NCBI GenBank assembly: GCA_963921425.1
Contig: OY992839.1
Location: forward strand, 14,053,409 to 14,117,408
From: Dryas octopetala
Taxonomy: Eukaryota; Streptophyta; Magnoliopsida; Rosales; Rosaceae
Reading direction: 5' to 3'
Length of the DNA: 64,000 nt
In this document: in pieces, positions 21,907 to 35,133 of the stretch
Layout of the letters: every line of letters begins with the position of its first letter
How positions within the stretch are numbered: the stretch's first letter is position 1
Made by a program: the position numbers and the translations under genes
Notes under the pieces: model-generated
What the model saw: the letters and a program-made list of their open reading frames with translations, nothing else
The model's database searches: none
Told to the model about the DNA's origin: nothing

Positions 21907-23744
21907 TTTGCTGGATGCATTTATCGTTCTTTTTAATTTTGTACTTAAATAATAATTGTGAGGTTGATTAGGTTTCTTATAGTGTGTTTTATGAGATTTA
22001 TTGGTTGAAGATTTAAAATTAATGTTTTTATTGAGAATATATAATATAGCTACAATATTGTAACTGTAGATGCATTAAAATTGCAAATGTAGTTAATTAA
22101 CAGATGTACAATTGTTGATCGCTCAAAAGCTGCATCTGCAGTTTGAGCTGTACATCCGCATGCACATTTACCGCTTGATTTTTTTCCTGATTTGGTTGTT
22201 TTCTTCAATGTTTTGATAATTGGGTCGGAACCCGAACTAATTCAAAGAAAACTTTAAAGGATATTTCCAAGAAAATTAAGTATCCACGAAAATTAAGTAT
22301 GCACTAAATATGTGTAAACACTTGGCTTCCATCACAATAAAGATTACGATGAGCACAAAATTCTAACACATACAAACTCTGACGTGCTTGTAACAATAAT
22401 ACTGATATTCCAAATTTGGATCTCAATTGATTTGTCATTATAGGTGTAAATATTTTACACCTTGAGAAATAAATAAATCTTAAAATGATGTTTAACCAAT
22501 AAAATATTGACACATCATTTAAAATCTAAATTTAAGATGTCTAATTCATCTCTATGAATAATAAGTACAAAAGACTTCATTCATATGCAACTTCTCTTTT
22601 TCTTCAATTAAATGTTACTCACTCATTTCTAGTGTTTGTTTTCTTCTCTTTTATTGTTCTTTTTTCTTTTGGCCAGGCTCTTTTATTCCTCTTTTGATCG
22701 CTCGGACTAGGTGGAATTCCGGCTTTATTCAAAATATAGCAAGTTGTACATGTTTTACACAGTACATACCCGTATAAAATAATATATGTTATCTTTATTT
22801 CTAACCGTTGAAGTCCATAATTAACATCTTCGAGCGGGTTCTTCCCCATGTGGACTCTTTATGATATATTGGCTTCAATTGTCCACGTTTATATTTTTTA
22901 TCTATTAATAACGTACGGAACAACCAACACATGCAATTTATACGTGAAAACGGATTCTTAACTGAAAATATGATTATAGTTGGAGTTTTTTTGCTAAAAT
23001 TTTCTCATTAATATATATAGTTCACTAGCGTATTTGGTTTAGTCACCTTGCATATGAGGGAGCGTGTTGGCCGGGAGTATATCTCAAATTAGGAATTTTA
23101 AGCCTTTGCATTTTAGAATATAATATATCTTGTATCTCGATCTTCACCTATTGTCAATTAATTTTGAATTAAATGCTCTAACATACTTATTAGAATGGAT
23201 AGTCATTAGCTTGTAATATTTTAATTGATTTGAAATAGGTGTTTTGTAATTCAATGGCTCATTTTTCTCGTTCTTATGTATGCTTACATTTCTCATGGTC
23301 GAGAATCAAAACTTCTATATGGTACTAGCGTATATAAATGTTCTCCTAAGGGTCAATTTTGAGCAATTTTGGACACCTATTGGATAATCATCCTTTGATT
23401 AAAAGTGTAATTACCTAAATGGATAACTCATTCGCTCATTGTAACGACATGTAATAAGTGCTCATAGTTACTCAAAATTTGTCTCTTAATTGAGCGGGAC
23501 TGTGGTATTAGAGCGAACAATATATAGTACCAATTGTGGTGCGCATCACACGTACAAGCTAGTTCATCCAGGTACTTGGCTTAGTAATGCCACACAAGAA
23601 GGGATGTGTTAAGAGTATATCCCACATTGATTATTCTAGCTAGGCTTATATAACAATATATATATATATATAAAAGATTCGATCAGGTACTGACCAATGG
23701 ATGTGTGAACATGCCGCTGAGCGCTCGGTAGTGTATATATATAT
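21907..23744. other. Non-coding spacer
   Basis: AT-rich DNA following the CACTA target duplication. I see no gene or element with clear ends. Short TA runs occur at about 23650-23672. Confidence 0.55.
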
Positions 23745-24137
23745 GAGGAGCTTCTTAATTAAGAGGGATTATTTTGATAAGAATCAAAAGGGATTGCATA
23801 TATTGTTCGGCTTTCTCGCATTGTGAACTAATAATCTGAACGATCCAATTTTTAGATAAATATTTAAAAATCATTGCTAAAAAAATCAACATGTACAATC
23901 GGAACATGTTTGACCATTTGATTAGCCTCATAATTATTTTAGTATTTGTCGAAAACATTGTGCGTATATTTATTCAGGTATAGTTAGATGACTAAAGGAT
24001 TTCCAATTCAATTGAGTTTTTGTAAGGATAATCTTTAAGTGTGGACCTAAAAAATGAACGATTCGGATTATTGAATTGCATTAAGGGTTGGGTTCCCATT
24101 TTATCCTTATCAAAAGGATTCTCTTAATAACCTCCTC
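23745..24137. mobile_element. Foldback MITE, about 0.4 kb
   Basis: Left end GAGGAGCTTCTTAATTAAGA and right end TTCTCTTAATAACCTCCTC form an imperfect inverted repeat, and both flanks are TATATA-rich. The inner arms include TTTTGATAAG and CTTATCAAAA. It shares the CGATTCGGATT-type core with other foldbacks here. Confidence 0.55.
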
Positions 24138-24678
24138 CTATATATATAAATGTGTGCGTATATAATATCTTAGATCACACCATCATGCCAATTAACTCCG
24201 GATTGAGTATTCTAGCCTCTGCATATCAAATTACAATGGTACGTAAAAAACTTGAAAGCCAGCTGAAAATTTACTATAGTACTCCATGCATGGACTGTTT
24301 GGTGGGGAGGAGTCGAATGAGATATAATTAGCGGTTTGCTTCCCCAATGCACTCTAAACTAGTTTTGGCGCCATTTTATCTTTGGGTATAATTCCTTCCA
24401 TTTGACTCTATAAATAGCAGACTTCAACCATTTAATATTGTGGAATTGTAAAAACCTGCTTGTTGGAATGTTCTGTAATGCATCTTTTGGTTTGGTATGT
24501 ATTGAATGGATGCATTTTTTGGTTATGGAAAACTGTTTTGAAGATGATGGCTTTACTTTATCATAAGTCTTATGCATTGTCTAATAGCTTGGGAGTTATG
24601 GGGCTGTACTCTTTTTTTTTTTTTTTTCCCTATGGGTTATGCCAAGTTTTTTTGAGACTTGAGAGATTGTTTTTGGGT
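24138..24678. other. Spacer leading into a LINE fragment
   Basis: No independent gene is supported. The stretch from about 24460 is in the same open frame as the LINE fragment that follows and may be its degraded upstream part; it is interrupted by a T17 run. Confidence 0.45.
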
Positions 24679-24837
24679 TGGCATGGAAAGTCTATCTGGA
24701 AGTTTAACAAGGTTGTTTGGAAGGTTGCACCTTTGTGTATTTTGTGGTGTTTGTGGCCTAAGAGAACTAGCAGAGCCTTTAAGGGAAGAGAACACTCAGT
24801 CATGGAGTTGATGGCACAGCTGTTCAGATTGTTTTAA
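24679..24837 (+). pseudogene. LINE reverse-transcriptase ORF2 C-terminal fragment (zf-RVT tail)
   Basis: About 52 residues including WKVAPLCILWCLWPKRTSRA, a close match to the C-terminal tail of plant LINE ORF2 proteins, where the pattern is W-(K/R)-x-x-P-x-C-(I/L)-x-W-x-(I/L)-W-x-E-R-N. The last residue of the ERN triplet has changed here. No reverse-transcriptase core or endonuclease is present, so this is a 5'-truncated or decayed relic. Confidence 0.65.
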
Positions 24838-27463
24838 AAATTAACTTATGTTGTTACAAGTTTAAAGTCATGTGTAAACCTTGAAAACCAGTATATTAGA
24901 CTATTGTCTAAGCTATGTTTGTTGACGCTTTACTTAGGACTAAAGTATTTGTTTTTTTCATAGTGTTTGAAATGCTTAAAAATGAAAAAGAAGACAAATG
25001 ATTTATGGGTTAGTACTAGGAACTGTTTTAAAGAAATTAAATGGCATTAGATGTCTCCCTTACTCTTTTGATATTGTATTCCATCTTTCAAATTGATCTT
25101 GAAGAAGTTGAATTTGATTATGTATAAATAACAGGTTGTGTAATATGCTGGAAGCTTGACTTGAGTAAATAAAAACTAGTTGAATTAAATAAATTGCTTT
25201 AGATTTTCTAATTAATTACTATTGCAAATGTAATAACCTATCTTTCAAATTGCTCTAATGTCTTGTGCAGTTATTTTCTTGATTTTTAGGGCAGAGGTGC
25301 ATTAAAACTTAATTTATACTCAAGGAGGTAATTGTTTTTATCTTCTTCATGCCCATGTGTAGTGTGAAAGGAGCTAGCTAATCACTTATTTGGAGTATTT
25401 GGGACATCTTGTTCCTGCCAAGTGTTGCTGCATGTCATGCTTGTTTTTTGTAAATGGAGGCATGTTTGATTCAAAGTGCTTGAAAAGAAGATATAGGGTA
25501 GCTTAATGTAGATGCTAGATAGTTGGAATATTGTGTAATCCCTTATGGGTGAATTTGACTAAGTACTTTCATTTGGTATTGTATGGATGCTGATATTTAT
25601 GAAAATGAGATATTTCGAAATTGCACAAAGTTGTTGCCAGCACGTTTTAGGGTACTCAAGTACTATTGTCAATTATATCACTTGTTCAGAAATTAAACTA
25701 ATGTGAATGAAGGAAAAAAAAAAAAAACATATTTAATATCTAAAATATGTTAAAAATTGAAATGCAAACTACTTATTATATCAGTTTCTAAAAAATAAAT
25801 GATGAGATAACAACTTTACAAATCGGTTGCAGAAGCTAATGCGATGTATATACATGGAAATAGTTGACTCTATCATATCATCAAAAGGTCAAAAACTGAT
25901 TTATAATGGAGGTATTCATATTAGTTCCAAAATAATTTATGATGACCTATATATCTAACATATGTGTTTCACTTACTTTATTTATCGGAAATAGCATAAA
26001 CAGTATTTGGTCCATCATTAATATTAGAATAAAAATAAATACGATATTAAAACATATATTAGAATAAACTGATGTCTAAAATGGTACATTAGATATCTCT
26101 CCTGGAGACATCGGTTGAAATGAAGATTATACATCAGATTTGCACTGATGTATATCAATGTTTTTGTAGTAGTGTCTAAAACTCTGAAAAGTTCTTTTCA
26201 TTTATGAAAAACTGAAAAATAAATTACACAAGCTTTGAGGTAATTATTAATTCATGAACAATTTTTATTTAACAGTATTTGTTTCCAGCACACATTATAT
26301 TCATCTTATATCATATGAAATCTACTATATAATTTGGTTTCTTCAATATTTTTTTTATCAATTAGTAAATAATATGTTAAATAAACATATGGTAAAATTT
26401 TATTCAAAATTTTCGTATTTTAATTGATAACAATTTTTGTCTTTTTTTGTCTACTTTTTATCAAAATTTAAAATTCATCAAAATTTCTATTAAAATTTAT
26501 TTGAAATCCGAAATTTACTCGTTGCTTGCAAGTCATCAATCTAGTTTGTGTACAAACTATATTCTTTCACAACTTTGTGAAATATCTTATGGAAACAATT
26601 TTCTTTTTCGTTTTTTTTACTAGTGAACAAATTTAATTGAAAAGTTTACAAAAAAGAATAGTACGGTCAAAAAGTTGTGGGTTCAAACAAACTACCCCAC
26701 CCTTACTCTATAAATTTTTTAACCGAAAGGTTTAATGAGCCAGCCCATGATTGACATTGATGTTTGATTCCCACCCCATATGTAACGTAACTAGCTATGA
26801 TTAAGATTCGTGTCTAGATATGGATGTCCGTCCATATAATTTATATCGCGTAAACTGCACTACCTGCAATTTTATATGTGAATGTGTTAATCGTGCAATT
26901 GCATAAAGTCGATCTTGTATGCGAATGTGATAATTGTACAATTTAATTATTTCATGTGGATGCGATAATTATATAAAGTCTGACAAAAAGGGCAAAAGCA
27001 AAAAAGAGAATGTGGACAATAATTGTAATAGAATTGTAGATGTACCAGTGGGCAAATAAAAAAAAAAAAAAAGAGAATTGTAGATGTTCCATATATATGG
27101 ACAATAATTTCATTCAAAAATCACTTTGGCCATGACCTCCTCCGCGAATAAGGGAGAGACACCGATACACAAATGAACAAAATAATTTTGGCAGTCATCC
27201 ACATTCCAAAATAGATCAGAATGAAAATATCGTAACACCTGGATCAAAGCAGCTATATATAGAGATGTACGGACACAAAATTATTTGCTTGGTTTGAAGT
27301 ATATATTTACTGGAGCACTTAGATTTTAGTCCTTTAATTGGATCTAATTTATATTAAATCTAATGTTACATTGTATTTTGGTTTTAATTCTTTGACTTTA
27401 TATACATATAAGTCAAATGATTAAAATCAAATTTAATCTGATGCTCATAGTTTTAACTTTATA
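24838..27463. other. Non-coding spacer with a stray CACTA terminus
   Basis: No gene is supported. At 26161-26174 the sequence TTTTTGTAGTAGTG is the complement of CACTACTACAAAAA, a common CACTA end. The upstream 100 bp contains paired ACATCGGTTG and GATGTATATCAATG motifs typical of subterminal regions. I could not find a matching left end, so this is probably a truncated element. Confidence 0.5.
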
Positions 27464-28308
27464 GTAAATTATAATAAGACTATACCCTTATGTTTATCCT
27501 ATCAATAAAACAAATCTTCATAGTTATGAAATCTTATTATGGAAAATTCCACTATTTTTAGACACCTAGATTATGCGACCGTGTTTTAACTCTTAAGCGT
27601 TGAGGAGTTCACAATTCTTCTATTATCATATAAATTCTTACTCTTAAATTTATTTGCATGACATGGACTACTTTACTATATATGTGTCCCTTATTATTTT
27701 GGAGTGGGTTAAAATGGTACTTTGACATACACAGGTGTGTTGCATTCCATAAAGCCCTCTATAGATTATGCAAACGTACAGTTCATGGGTCCATATAGCT
27801 TGACAAACTAGCTAGCAGCTAAATGTACTAAAAGCGTTCTTGTTAAAATAACCTCTCCTTTTTGTGGTCAGAAAAAATGGACTCTAACCTTGAACCACAT
27901 GGATCTTCTGGAAAACAGAAGGCACAAACACAATATAATCGTTTATGCATTTTCCTGTTGAGCAGATCGATGAAATAATATCTATCACGTTGATCACAAT
28001 GCATGTTTTTCCACCATATAAAAATTAACCGTATCATCACAAATCTATAAGTAGGTCAGGATGAAAATGCGAAATGACAGACACAGTATTCGAATAGTGA
28101 CACCATCGAATACTGACCATAAAAGTTCGGATGTTGTAAAGAATTAATTAGTGAACATGTCTTTTATCTTATCTTAATCTCACATCTTCTATCTAAATAT
28201 CCTTAATTACAAACACAATATGATTAAAAATTAATAATTTTTTATACAATATAGAATAATCATCACGTTGATAAACGTATACATTGAACATATATATATA
28301 TATATATA

Positions 28309-29010
28309 CAAGAATGCTCTAAACCTAACTGATTAGCAAGTTAATACAAAACTAACCATCATGTTGGGCCTACCACACAATGTAAACTCAAAATCCGAAC
28401 CGTTTATTTTTTAGGCCCTACTTCAAAGATCATCATTGTCAAAAATCTCTAAAATCGGAAGTTATTTAGTCATTTGATTATAACAACAACTATTTATATA
28501 CTTTTATCGAAAACACTGATCGTCTATTTATTTGATCTCAATTAGATAACTAAATAATTTTCGATTTAGTTGATTTTTTGTAATGATGATTTTTGAAGTA
28601 TGGTCTAAATAATTGACGGTTCTGATTATGAGATTAATTATGTGGTGGTCCCAAATAATCTCACCTTTCCACCACATAATTAATTTTATAATCCGAACCG
28701 TCAATTATTTAGACCATACTTCAAAGATCATCATTACAAAAATTCAACTAAATCAAAAATCATTTAGTTATTTAATTGAGATTAAATAAATAAACAATCA
28801 GTGTTTTCGATAAAAGTATATAAATAGTTATTGTTATAATCAAATGACTAGATAACTTCCGATTTTAGAGATTTTTGACAATGATGATCTTTGAAGTAGG
28901 GTCTAAAAAATAGACGGTTCGAATTTTGAGTTTACATTATGTGGTGGGCCCAATATGGAGGTTAACTTTGTATTAACTTACTAACCAGTTAGTTTTAGAG
29001 CGTTCTTGTA
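28309..29010. mobile_element. Foldback MITE with about 340-bp arms
   Basis: A 0.7-kb near-symmetrical inverted repeat. The left end AAGAATGCTCTAAA and the right end TTTAGAGCGTTCTT are both embedded in TATATA tracts. The arms are complementary almost to the centre at about 28655 (GTGGTGGTCCCAA / TTTCCACCAC). It includes the CCGAACCGT core seen in other foldbacks of the window. It is absent from copy 2, where about 840 bp including flanks is missing. Confidence 0.85.
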
Positions 29011-29639
29011 TATATATATATCTATAAATCTATCAACTCATTACACAAGTGATTTCTGGAATTCATTACGTTTTGAATCAGGCCGCATGTCACTAATTAA
29101 ATGAGTTCAATCAAAAAATAAAAAAGGGCCCTCTATCATGCATGTTGGTGCCACACATAATTTGACCACAAAAAGTCTATTTAATTAAAGTGCCCTTGCT
29201 ATTATTGAGTAGAAGAAATAAAAGGAATAATTGTATATTAAAGTGCCCTTAGGAATTAATTTTTGGGTTCCCTGTACAAAAGTGGTATATGAGAAAATTT
29301 AGGTTGGATGCATATACCATGTGCGTGATTATTATCATGCTGATATATATTATGGGTTTAACCACTCATAAGAAGGAAGTTATGTGTTAAAATATTATCA
29401 CCCCAATACACAACATGCTTTGAAAATACAAAAACATAAGTTTAATATATTATTATAAAATTTAAAATATTAACATATAATTGTAAATAATCCTGAAAAA
29501 ACCACATTAGAATTGGAACTACATGTGTATAATTTTTGTTTTTTGGTATGACTATAACATCGCTATGTGGTTTTATTAATGCACAGTGTTACAATAAATG
29601 GGTGGCATATGTATACTTTTAGGGTATATCTGTATTAAG

Positions 29640-30095
29640 AGAAATGTTAACTACCTTCTCATTCGACTTTCTCTCTTAAGGGCATAGTATTTTCATGAAA
29701 ACAATGCGATATGATCATTCCGCAGTGTATTCTTATAATAAAAGCATTTCATATTTTAGGTCACCCGTTAAAGATTATCTCGATCTGCAAACAATCAACT
29801 AAATCGAAAATTGTTTGGTCGCATATGTGTGTACATTGATTCGCAATTAACTGTTGTCAAAATATGTAACTATTATCAAATAAACATATGATTTTGATAA
29901 CAGTTAGAGCCGTAGTTTGTTTATTTAATAACAATGAAAGGACCAAACGAATTTTGATATGATTGATTTTATGCAAGATGATACTTAAAAAGTGATCTAA
30001 ACAATGAACGATCGATTATAATTACATGAATACACTACGAAATGAAAAGTATAAGAAAGAAGGTAGAAAGGAGAAAGTACGTAGTTATCATTTCT
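29640..30095. mobile_element. Foldback MITE upstream of laccase 1
   Basis: Left end AGAAATGTTAACTACCTTCT and an imperfect complementary right end, flanked by ATTAAG on both sides. The inner arms contain TATCAAATAAACATATG and complementary stretches. It is also present in copy 2 (45741-46190), so it predates the duplication. Confidence 0.65.
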
Positions 30096-30979
30096 AATTA
30101 AGAGAAATATATATATAAAATACCACGTGACTTAATATATATATACGTGTTATAATATAGGTAGATTAATAACACCACGTGACAGTGTTACGATTACAGT
30201 CAAAAGTTACTCTCACATGTGTATCATATTTTTAATAAAAGTGTGATCCACTGTATGAGTAGGTTTCATCTTTATTAAAGAAGTAAACATATAATATCCA
30301 ACATATATATGGCCTCCCTAACTAGCTTTACGGTATGATTTTTTTTTTTTATTTTATGGATAATTGCAAAAATCCCCTTCAAACTTATTATTTTCTAACT
30401 TAAACCCATGTCTTTTTTCGCTCAAGGGTTAACCCCTTTGACTAGCTGCCAACTCATCCATTTTTCATATTTAAATTTTCCAATCAGCATTTTACAAACT
30501 TAAGATTTGTTAATGACTCTTTTGCCCTTTCCTTATGTCTGACGGTGTTATATTGTGTTTGACTTTAACTTTTTTTGTAACGGTTGTTTTGCTCCATCAA
30601 TTTTGGGCCCTAGCTTTAATGCTTGTTATTCAATTCCTTGGATGCATTGGACTGATTTCAAGCATGAAGTTCTCCTGTTTTGTTTCCACCAAATCCCTTC
30701 TCATTGGCCTTTTCATATTTGATTGTTTTGGGTTTTTATATATATCATCCAATTTTATAATTAAACCTTCATCTTTGTGTACATCGTATGTTCTGCGTTT
30801 CTATCAGGATCGCTTGCTGCATTAGCTATGATTGTTCAGTTGTTCCACTTATTTTATTATCTACTTGCTTTGAGGTATTATTATATAACTTTCTTACACA
30901 TTTGTTAGTTTATTTTTTATTGCCTACTATATGTTTGATGAAGGTTTTTAATGAAAATGTTTAGTTTTGGACATGTGTT

Positions 30980-31173
30980 CACTACAAGAAATGTGAGCAA
31001 AAGTCATCTTCATTAATTGTACAAAAAGGGAGTGACAATTGGGCAATAGGAACTAAAGTGCTTCGATTTTAACAAAAATGAGTGGTAATTAAGTAATAGG
31101 GACTAAAGTTCCTAAATGCCACATCTTTCTGTATAACTAATGCAGGTGACCTTTGTTCACATTTTTTATAATG
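30980..31173. mobile_element. 194-bp CACTA-type MITE
   Basis: Starts CACTACAAGAAATGTGAGCA and ends with the imperfect complement finishing TATAATG, flanked by GTT on both sides (30977-30979 and 31174-31176). Copy 2 has the unoccupied site with a single GTT at 47079-47081. It differs from the large CACTA element inside the first dozen bases, so it need not be its derivative. Confidence 0.85.
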
Positions 31174-33006
31174 GTTCTTCAAGCTATTAATTTTGTCAGT
31201 TAACTAAAATTTGCTTATAATATACATGCTTAATTATATAAATACATAAAATCCCCACATAAAAAACCTACACTGATTTTCTAACAAAGCACCTACAACC
31301 AAATTTGAAATAAGCCAGGAACCTACAACGTCAAAGCACCTAGGTACATCCACTTAATTCATAAAAGCACCTACATCCAAATTTGAAATAAGGAACCTAC
31401 AAAAAATTTGAAATAAAGTACCTGATTATCATTCTTAATAAGACCTTTAAGACACAGAATAAATGATGTGTTAATAATGCCATTGAAAGAGGTTTACTTT
31501 CAGATACTAATAAATGAATCCCTAAATTTAATTATGAGATTTGATCGAAAGGGAAAACGATAGAAAATGTAAAATTGAAAAATGGCACAATTGATAAATA
31601 ATGGGACTCTGATGTCTAATTGTTATCTTATGTGGACTACATTTTTAAATTTAGATTTTATCTATTAAAAAAAATATAAATGGTGTTAGACTTTATAAAA
31701 TATAAATCAAACGTGTTAAAATTCAAATCACCCTTTTGTTTTTTTTATGGAAACTTAAACTCAGCTACGTTGATCAAGATAATAATGGAATTATGGGATA
31801 AGCATCGCAATTAAGAGAACAACTTAATTATCTGTCGGTGTTATCCCTGTTAGAGAGAGAAAGAAAGAAAAAAAAAAAAAAAGAGAAGAAGAGTGAGAGA
31901 AAGAGATTAAGAGAGATAGAGAGAGATTAGGAAGGGATATCATCTATCCTATGTCATCGGGAGAGGTAAGTTCCTCTCGGCAATCAAATAGTCAAATATT
32001 TTTTAATAGTATACAGTTTCGTTGAAACAGTTCTCCACGTAATTCCAAAACAAGTCACATCAAAATCTGTTATCAACTTATCACTCAATTAATGGGAATT
32101 GGACAGTAAACGAACTAGCTTCAACGCTTCTACAACATTTGCTGATTGTTAAATAATTGGTCCCCACTGTTCAACTCAAACCCATGGGCAAATTCTTCAG
32201 GCCGGCTTTGAAAAGTCAGCTCAAAGTTTGGATTTTTAATTTTTTTATGCCAATAATCTGTGTCCACCAATAACCATGTTGCAATGGCTATTGGAGTGCA
32301 CGCATTAATAATGAAGATCTTAGGTTCTTAATTATCTTCTGATTTTCCTACGTGATTCTGGGCCCTCATCACTTTTTGACAAAACGTCATCGTTACCAAA
32401 ATTGCCCAAGCGGTGGCTGCTTCCAATTCCAAGAGAAAGGAATATTTGTAACAATTAGCACGAGTCCATTCAAGGAATTGTGGCACAGCTGTCCAATGTG
32501 ATATCTCTCACTCTAAGTGGTTGCCCTCTTGACTTGGCTTGGTTGAGTAAATATGAGTTCACTTGTTTTTTGTTTTCTTCTTTATTTTTAAATAAGGTAA
32601 CGATAGGAATGGTTTTTCTTTTCTTGTTTTTCACTTTTTTGGCCACCGAATATTATAAAGGGTCATCAAGAATAACTCTAAGATTCTACAAGTTGTAGTA
32701 CGAGATAAATCATAAATTTGAGCTATCAATTAGCTGATTATGTACATTATTTAGACGTAACATATTATATATATAAGTGATCTATATAAAATAGTCGTCT
32801 TTTATTTGTTGCTCCAAAATATAGTCGTCTTTTATTATTTTATTTAATAAACAATAACATAGCGTCTTGATTTCTTTTTTGAGATAAAAACAATAGAGTT
32901 CTCTAAGTTTTCTATTTTTTAATTACTGTAGACGGTCTTTTAACGGTATAGACACTGTTTGTTGTAGGACTTTTTTGTTTCTTAATGCATTATGTCACCA
33001 GAAAAA
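31174..33006. other. Non-coding upstream spacer, partly unique to copy 1
   Basis: No gene is supported. About 31455-32395 has no counterpart in copy 2, where the flanks join at TTTAAGACA(G)AG. The stretch includes an A/G-rich run near 31850-31925. Confidence 0.55.
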
Positions 33007-34127
33007 GAGAGCAGTTTTACTCACCTCCTTTAACTCAGGTATATACTCACCTCCCATCTAAAATACTGCCACGTATTTAAAAAAACTAACTATGAGTTAA
33101 TCTATTGTATTTAATTATTTATGATGTTATAATGATGAGAGAGAAAAATAATTTGACAACTCTTTTCTTATTTTATCCTTATCTTTTATTACTCAACTTT
33201 TTTTTATCACCCGTTAATTTCTCTTTTCTCTTTTATTTAATTATTTCTAATAATTTTTACTTTTTTTGTTTTTTTGCTCTTCTCCAATACGCCTCTAGTA
33301 CTCAAAAAATCACATCCATTTTTTTGGGTCTTCTCTTGTATACACATTTATCTATTTTTTTAATTAATTAAAAAATAAAATATTCTAACAACGTACACAT
33401 TTGCAATTCGAACAAAAAACTCATTTACAAAGTTTAATCTAAAATGTTGGCCAAACAAAAATCTAAAACAACTCATTTACATACATAGAAAATCCAATAA
33501 AAAAGTTACATGAGTTAAAAAAAAAAAAAAAAAATTATGTCGTTGCAACTATTCTTCTCTCTTCAAATGCTGCAACACCTTGGATTGACCTAAGAATTTG
33601 TTTGATCTGAAAAGGTCATGTATGAGACAAGAAAGAAGAATTCTTAGGCAAAAAAAAAAAAGGTGTTGTTGGATTATTTTTTTTAATTAATTAAAAAAAT
33701 AGATAAAAGGTGTATACATGAGAAATCGACCCAAAAAAATTGGATGTGGTTTTTTGGGTACTGGAGGCTTATTAGAAAAGAGCAAAAAAAAAAAGCAAAA
33801 ATTATTAAATGCATATGGTTTTTTAGATACTAGAAGCGTATTGGAGAAAAGCAAAAAAACAAAAGAAGCAAAAATTATTAGAAATAATTAAATAAAAGAG
33901 AAATTAAAAATTAATAGGTAATAAAAAAGTGAAAAAAGTTGAGTAATAAAATATAAGGATAAAAGTAGAAAAGAGTTGTCAAATTATTTTTCTCTCTCAT
34001 CATTATAATATCACAAATAATTAAATACAATAGATTAACTCATGGTTAATTTTTTAAACACATGGCAACATTTTAGATGGAAGGTGAGCATACACCTGAG
34101 TTAAAGGAGGTGAGCAAAACTGCTCTC
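33007..34127. mobile_element. Mutator-like foldback element with 9-bp target duplication
   Basis: A 1121-bp element with long TIRs (about 370 bp). The left starts GAGAGCAGTTTTACTCACCT and the right ends with the complement at 34127. The flanks are CCAGAAAAA (32998-33006) and CTAGAAAAA (34128-34136), a 9-bp duplication with one difference. Copy 2 shows the single CTAGAAAAA at 47930-47938 with no insert. No transposase is encoded. It belongs to the same family as 6162-6581. Confidence 0.9.
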
Positions 34128-34951
34128 CTAGAAAAAAGTAAACTGTCTACGTTGTGCTATGTAAGGAATTAAATTTCAGATTTCGAAGGAAATTTTGAAG
34201 ATTTTTAAATTTCAATAAAAATTAGACGAAAACGACAAAAATTGCTATCAAAATACAAAAATTTTTAATGAAATTTTACCATATGTTTATTTAACATATT
34301 ATCTACTAAATAAGGTTACCGAGGTGTTATTTACTAGACAAAATAATCATTAAAAAATTTTCTTTTTCTTGAATCACATGCAATTTACTAGTATCAATAA
34401 ATAAAATAATATCGAGATATATATTATTTTTATGTTAGCATGACGTATCTTTAAGTAATAGTTATTAAAAATATAAAATTGAATTACTAAATTTGTGTTG
34501 AATTCATGTCAAATCTACAATTGTCAGCCATTTAATGTAGTATTAGGATATTTAATTGTGGAACTGGATCCTGGATTTTCTTTTCTTGCCTCCTATTATT
34601 TACTCATTTTTCTCAAATTTAATTATCTCCTAAAACTCATTCAAACATGATCATAAGGCAAATAATTGAAGAAGAGAAAAAGGTTTTTTAAGTTAAAAAT
34701 CCAAATTTGATATCCAAAACATTTTCATAACAAAAAAACATAGAAACGGTGGGATTTTGTTTAAACAAAGTTAAACATTTTAGATTTGATTTTTGGTGAA
34801 GAAGAGAACAAAAAAAGGAAGGTTCCTCTTCCAATTAGCGGTACCCTATGTTTTACTATATTAGGTGGCGTTTAAAACATTATTTTCACTTGAATTTCCA
34901 TATGTTTTTTTCATTTTTATTGTTTAGTCAAAAATGATTGAAGAGTTGAAT

Positions 34952-35026
34952 CACGTGGTGGGAGAGAGACATGATCTACTAATCAAAAAGCAACTTCACT
35001 ATTTGTCAAGTCTTATTCTATAAATA
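34952..35026 (+). promoter_or_regulatory. Proximal promoter of laccase 1 (G-box and TATA box)
   Basis: A CACGTG G-box lies at 34952-34957 and a TATAAATA box at 35019-35026, about 108 bp before the ATG. Both elements and their spacing are conserved in copy 2, supporting function. The G-box assignment is by motif only. Confidence 0.6.
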
Positions 35027-35133
35027 GCTCTCGAACTGAGACAAAAAATCCCACAACACCATCGACCTTGGGTGACCTGAAGGACACAATTCATTTTCAA
35101 ACAGCTAAGATTTTCAGACAAGCAGCTGAAAAT

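Noticed and set aside
30535-30825. Hydrophobic 96-residue frame, partly repeated at 46688-46975
   Set aside because: The two versions differ in start, end and frame-preserving changes, and the sequence is Phe/Leu-rich because the DNA is T-rich. There is no recognisable family or promoter.
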